This document shows, piece by piece, positions 61,137-64,000 of a stretch of DNA of 64,000 nucleotides (its first letter is position 1; every line of letters starts with the position of its first letter). Below the pieces are notes generated by a model. The model ran no database searches, was not told the DNA's origin, and saw only the letters and a list, made by a program, of their open reading frames with translations. This DNA is from an uncultured Lachnobacterium sp. (GTDB lineage: Bacteria; Bacillota; Clostridia; Lachnospirales; Lachnospiraceae): the NCBI GenBank assembly GCA_937889225.1, contig CALAST010000096.1:1-64000 (forward strand). Direction: 5' to 3'. A program made the position numbers and the translations under genes.

Positions 61137-64000
61137 AGCTTTCTGCGATATGATACAAACTTTTTGTCTGAACAGGACTCTTTTCTCCTGTTTCAGACGA
61201 ACTGTTTTTTTCAAACTGCCACATCGACAAATCCGCAACTTTGGCTACACGGATATCCACATTTTCTCCACCTTCTGTTTGCATCTTTTCTGTAAGAATT
61301 TCTAAGTTCTCTGCAAATAATTTTCTTGTTTCTTCATCGGTTGTTGCAATCACGCCTGAAATACCGTTTTCTTTGGCTTCAAATGAGGCAGCTACTTTTT
61401 CCATTAAGGCTCCTCTAAAGAAAATATCCACAAAGCCTTTATCTTCTTTTCCGCGTACAATCTTAAGAGAAACACCTGTAACCGAGTCACCTGTAGCTAC
61501 CGGCACAAGATAACTTTCTTCTTTTGCCTTTTGTGAACAAAGCATAAACTGCTGACTCATAAGTCTCAAATCATTAATATCTTTTACACTTACGGTTTCA
61601 TTTTCAATAATCATCGTTTGCATTACACGCTCTGCTACTTCTGCCAAAGTCTCTTGTGCTTTTGCCATCTCCTCCGGTGCTTTTACGGCTTCTCCAAAAC
61701 GCTCCATAACGGTATTTTTCATCTCGGCAATCATTGCTTTATAATCATCACTCTTATTTTCCGTTCCAAATAATACATCAAATGCATTGCTTGGATTTTT
61801 CAGAAGACGAGAAACTGCTAATACATTTCTCGCACTATTTTTCATATCATATTTTTCCAAATATGCATACACATCATCCGCAGCTTCCAATACCCCTGTA
61901 TATTCTGTTAGCAATTCGGTGTGATATTGCTGTTCTAATGCTATTGTTTCTTCACTTACGGTATCTTGTAACGCTTCCATAAGTTGTTCCGGTGTCATAT
62001 CTTCCCAATTTTCCACCTGTGCCAAACTTTCCGGTGAAAGCTCACTCATAACTTTCTGAACACAGTCTGCCTGATAAGAAGACAAAATCTGCTCATCAAT
62101 ACGAGCCCCTTTGATACTTCCCTGTACTCCTATAAAATTGTCATTGATACTATAATCCATTGATTTTTTTCCGGAACGAACCGCAGTTAAAAGATTTTTC
62201 ATAGTAATATCCGCACCTTGATTTACTAATGCACCAATGACCGCACCATCTGTCTTTTCCACTTGTGCAATCAAACGATAAATGCCAATATAACTCTCTC
62301 TTTCTTCCGGTGTAATCTCATGGTTCTTTTCTAACTTCCACAAAAACTTACTGAATCGCTCGGTATCTTTTTCACCCAACTCTGCCTGAATCGATTCTGC
62401 CAATTCATTTAACTGAGTAATCTCCATTTCCAATGGATTTTCTCCACGACGAATCATTTCCAATGTGACAGCAGGTGTCATATTTTCAAAAAGTTTCTGC
62501 ACTTCCATATCCTTTGCCTTGATATTTTGGATATTTTCAACATTCAACTCTGTATTATTATATGCTAAAATGCGAACGGCTCTTTGATTTGCCTTTGTTT
62601 CTTCCAATCCCAAATTGCGTAAAATATCATCAATATTTTGGAATGCCTTTTGAATGGAATCACCCATATCACTACGTGGTGCAGTCCAAAGCGTTTCATA
62701 GCTTTGGAGTGCCTTATCCATTGTAGCTTTCAAAACATTTCCTGCTTCATGAAGTGTTGAAATTGTCTCATCATGCTGACCAATCTGCAAAATATATGCC
62801 GGTTGGAATTTCAATTCCTCCACATAATGTGTTGTCTTGGAAAAGATGCTGATATTTTCAGATGTCGTTTCTACACCTGCATGTGTCATTAAATCTTTAT
62901 AATACTGGTTCTCTTGATTTTTTAAATCTTGCACAAGCTGCTCTAATGGCTTTGTATCAATTGCAATTCCTCGTTTCAAAAGTGAATAATTTGCTTCTAA
63001 TGTCATTGCAAGACGAGTCTCTTCTAACTGTCGTTTTGCTGTTATAAAGCTAACATTGCTTTCCATTTCTATGTTGATACTAACACTTGCAGATTCTTCC
63101 CTATTTCCTTTTGCAATACTAAGTGCCTCAATGGAAAGGTGCATTTCATGGTTTATACAATATGCTACATCTGTATCTGTCGCTTCCGTAATAATATCCA
63201 TCGCCGCTTTTGCCCGGTCTGTATAAGAAAATCCGTTAATTAAAAAAGCATCCATTGGACGTTTTCCATCTTGCATTGCCTCTATAATATTGCTTAATAT
63301 AAAATCATTATCGCCTTCTGCTGTTTTCCATTGGGAAACGTTTGCGGAGAATGTATTTAATTGTTCTAGGTAAGTAAGATTCTTCACATTTAATTCTATG
63401 TTATTTTGTACCAACCATTGACATTCTCCTAATGTCTCCTCATTTACCGGAAGATTTGCATCCTTAATCACCTGTTTTAACTGACTCTCCAATGCTGCAA
63501 AATCAATTCCCATATTTGGATGCTTTACATTCACAGCAGAATATTGTGCCATATAAACATTCTGAATCGTTGGTTCAACTCCATTGCGAATCAAATATTC
63601 TTTTACACCATCTTCCAATGTTCTAATCGCTGTTGCTGTTTCATATGCCATCTGCACATCTTCTACATTTGATTTTGAATTTGGAAGATTTGCCTCTTTT
63701 AGCATTTGGCTGATTTGGTTTGCAATGGCTGCACTACCCGTAATCGCTTCTAATTGCTCCTTACTAAGGTCATCTCCATATGCTGAAATATCTACACCCA
63801 TTTCTGCTAAATTCGCTTTTATTTTATCTACTACTGTGATAATTGTTTGACTATCGGAATCCAATGCAGAAAATCCATTTTCTTCTATTTCTTTTAAGTC
63901 TTCTTCCGATGTGGTATTTGCAATAACCGCCATTTGATTTCTTCTGCTTTCTGCCGACATATCCACTTGAGAATCCAACTGCTCTACAACTGTTTTTTCT
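61105..64000 (-). CDS. DUF6240-like large protein, 5' end beyond window
   Basis: The reading frame stays open to the right edge and gives more than 960 residues without a clear start. It is acidic and helical with many repeated units of the form LxxxNxxLNxxNL (NIELNVKNLTYLEQL, NTELNVENIQNIKAKD, GADITMKNLLTAV, HEMHLSIEALSIAK). This resembles the DUF6240 proteins of motile Lachnospiraceae, often encoded near flagellar genes and possibly FliK-like. No catalytic motif is seen. Family assignment is from memory and tentative. Confidence 0.65.
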   Translation of the reverse strand, partial: EKTVVEQLDSQVDMSAESRRNQMAVIANTTSEEDLKEIEENGFSALDSDSQTIITVVDKIKANLAEMGVDISAYGDDLSKEQLEAITGSAAIANQISQMLKEANLPNSKSNVEDVQMAYETATAIRTLEDGVKEYLIRNGVEPTIQNVYMAQYSAVNVKHPNMGIDFAALESQLKQVIKDANLPVNEETLGECQWLVQNNIELNVKNLTYLEQLNTFSANVSQWKTAEGDNDFILSNIIEAMQDGKRPMDAFLINGFSYTDRAKAAMDIITEATDTDVAYCINHEMHLSIEALSIAKGNREESASVSINIEMESNVSFITAKRQLEETRLAMTLEANYSLLKRGIAIDTKPLEQLVQDLKNQENQYYKDLMTHAGVETTSENISIFSKTTHYVEELKFQPAYILQIGQHDETISTLHEAGNVLKATMDKALQSYETLWTAPRSDMGDSIQKAFQNIDDILRNLGLEETKANQRAVRILAYNNTELNVENIQNIKAKDMEVQKLFENMTPAVTLEMIRRGENPLEMEITQLNELAESIQAELGEKDTERFSKFLWKLEKNHEITPEERESYIGIYRLIAQVEKTDGAVIGALVNQGADITMKNLLTAVRSGKKSMDYSINDNFIGVQGSIKGARIDEQILSSYQADCVQKVMSELSPESLAQVENWEDMTPEQLMEALQDTVSEETIALEQQYHTELLTEYTGVLEAADDVYAYLEKYDMKNSARNVLAVSRLLKNPSNAFDVLFGTENKSDDYKAMIAEMKNTVMERFGEAVKAPEEMAKAQETLAEVAERVMQTMIIENETVSVKDINDLRLMSQQFMLCSQKAKEESYLVPVATGDSVTGVSLKIVRGKEDKGFVDIFFRGALMEKVAASFEAKENGISGVIATTDEETRKLFAENLEILTEKMQTEGGENVDIRVAKVADLSMWQFEKNSSSETGEKSPVQTKSLYHIAESFIQTIQELTN

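Noticed and set aside
1..64000. tRNA or rRNA genes
   Set aside because: I saw no cloverleaf with a GTTCGA-type T loop and CCA end, and no rRNA-like stretch; a formal tRNAscan was not possible.

Overview
The window looks like a low-GC, flagellated anaerobe of the Lachnospiraceae (Clostridia; Roseburia/Agathobacter/Lachnospira type). The grounds are an AT-rich sequence, strong GGAGG ribosome sites, lysS-greA-dusB and coaX-DUF6145-birA gene pairs, a Firmicutes Tad pilus locus, a flagellin with FliS, MecA, and an integrative element carrying a CD1115-type VirD4 coupling protein. All names come from reading protein motifs; no database search was possible.

Positions 1 to about 20,200 are the remains of an integrative/conjugative element lying against the 3' end of lysS. 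From right to left it holds tandem repeats at the boundary (20105-20169), DUF6075 and DUF3970 genes, parA-parB-repA, a tag gene broken by a UGA, a frameshifted zinc-ribbon gene, pcfB, virD4, a gene built on a 36-bp palindromic repeat, and a truncated Maff2 gene. Where the mating-pore genes (VirB6, PrgI, VirB4, NlpC/P60) would be expected there is instead a regulator and toxin-antitoxin block, a two-gene restriction-modification-like system (PLD-helicase plus N6-methylase), a membrane protein, a candidate oriT and the start of a relaxase-like gene cut by the left edge. The element therefore seems to have lost its own secretion channel while keeping defence cargo.

Positions 20,200 to 33,000 are core chromosome: lysS, greA, dusB, coaX, birA, argF, a SleB-type cell wall hydrolase, murG, a HIT hydrolase, a small histidine kinase and a flavodoxin-SCP2 protein. 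An IS605-like 3' remnant and two families of dispersed intergenic repeats lie between them.

Positions 33,000 to 42,300 are a Tad (Flp) pilus locus on the minus strand: TadZ, TadA, TadB, TadC, a 55-residue Flp pilin, a DUF5702 protein, TadE-like proteins, two prepilin peptidases and an FHA protein. A YaaL-like gene, fliS, flagellin (sigma-D-type promoter), a DUF1858 protein and mecA follow. At 46,000-48,000 a kinase-like domain is joined to a degenerate ParA-type ATPase, and the next gene is a paralogous ATPase that starts either at AUU or by a -1 frameshift. A GH18 SH3 protein closes this part.

Positions 50,100 to 60,100 hold the most unusual set: two dynamin-type GTPases with a small membrane protein and an 80-residue helical protein, an XRE regulator facing the other way, a kinase-STAND-TPR protein and a 565-residue protein of unknown family. 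Its job is unknown; membrane remodelling or phage defence is a reasonable hypothesis. The window ends with a cell-wall amidase and a large DUF6240-like protein that runs off the right edge.
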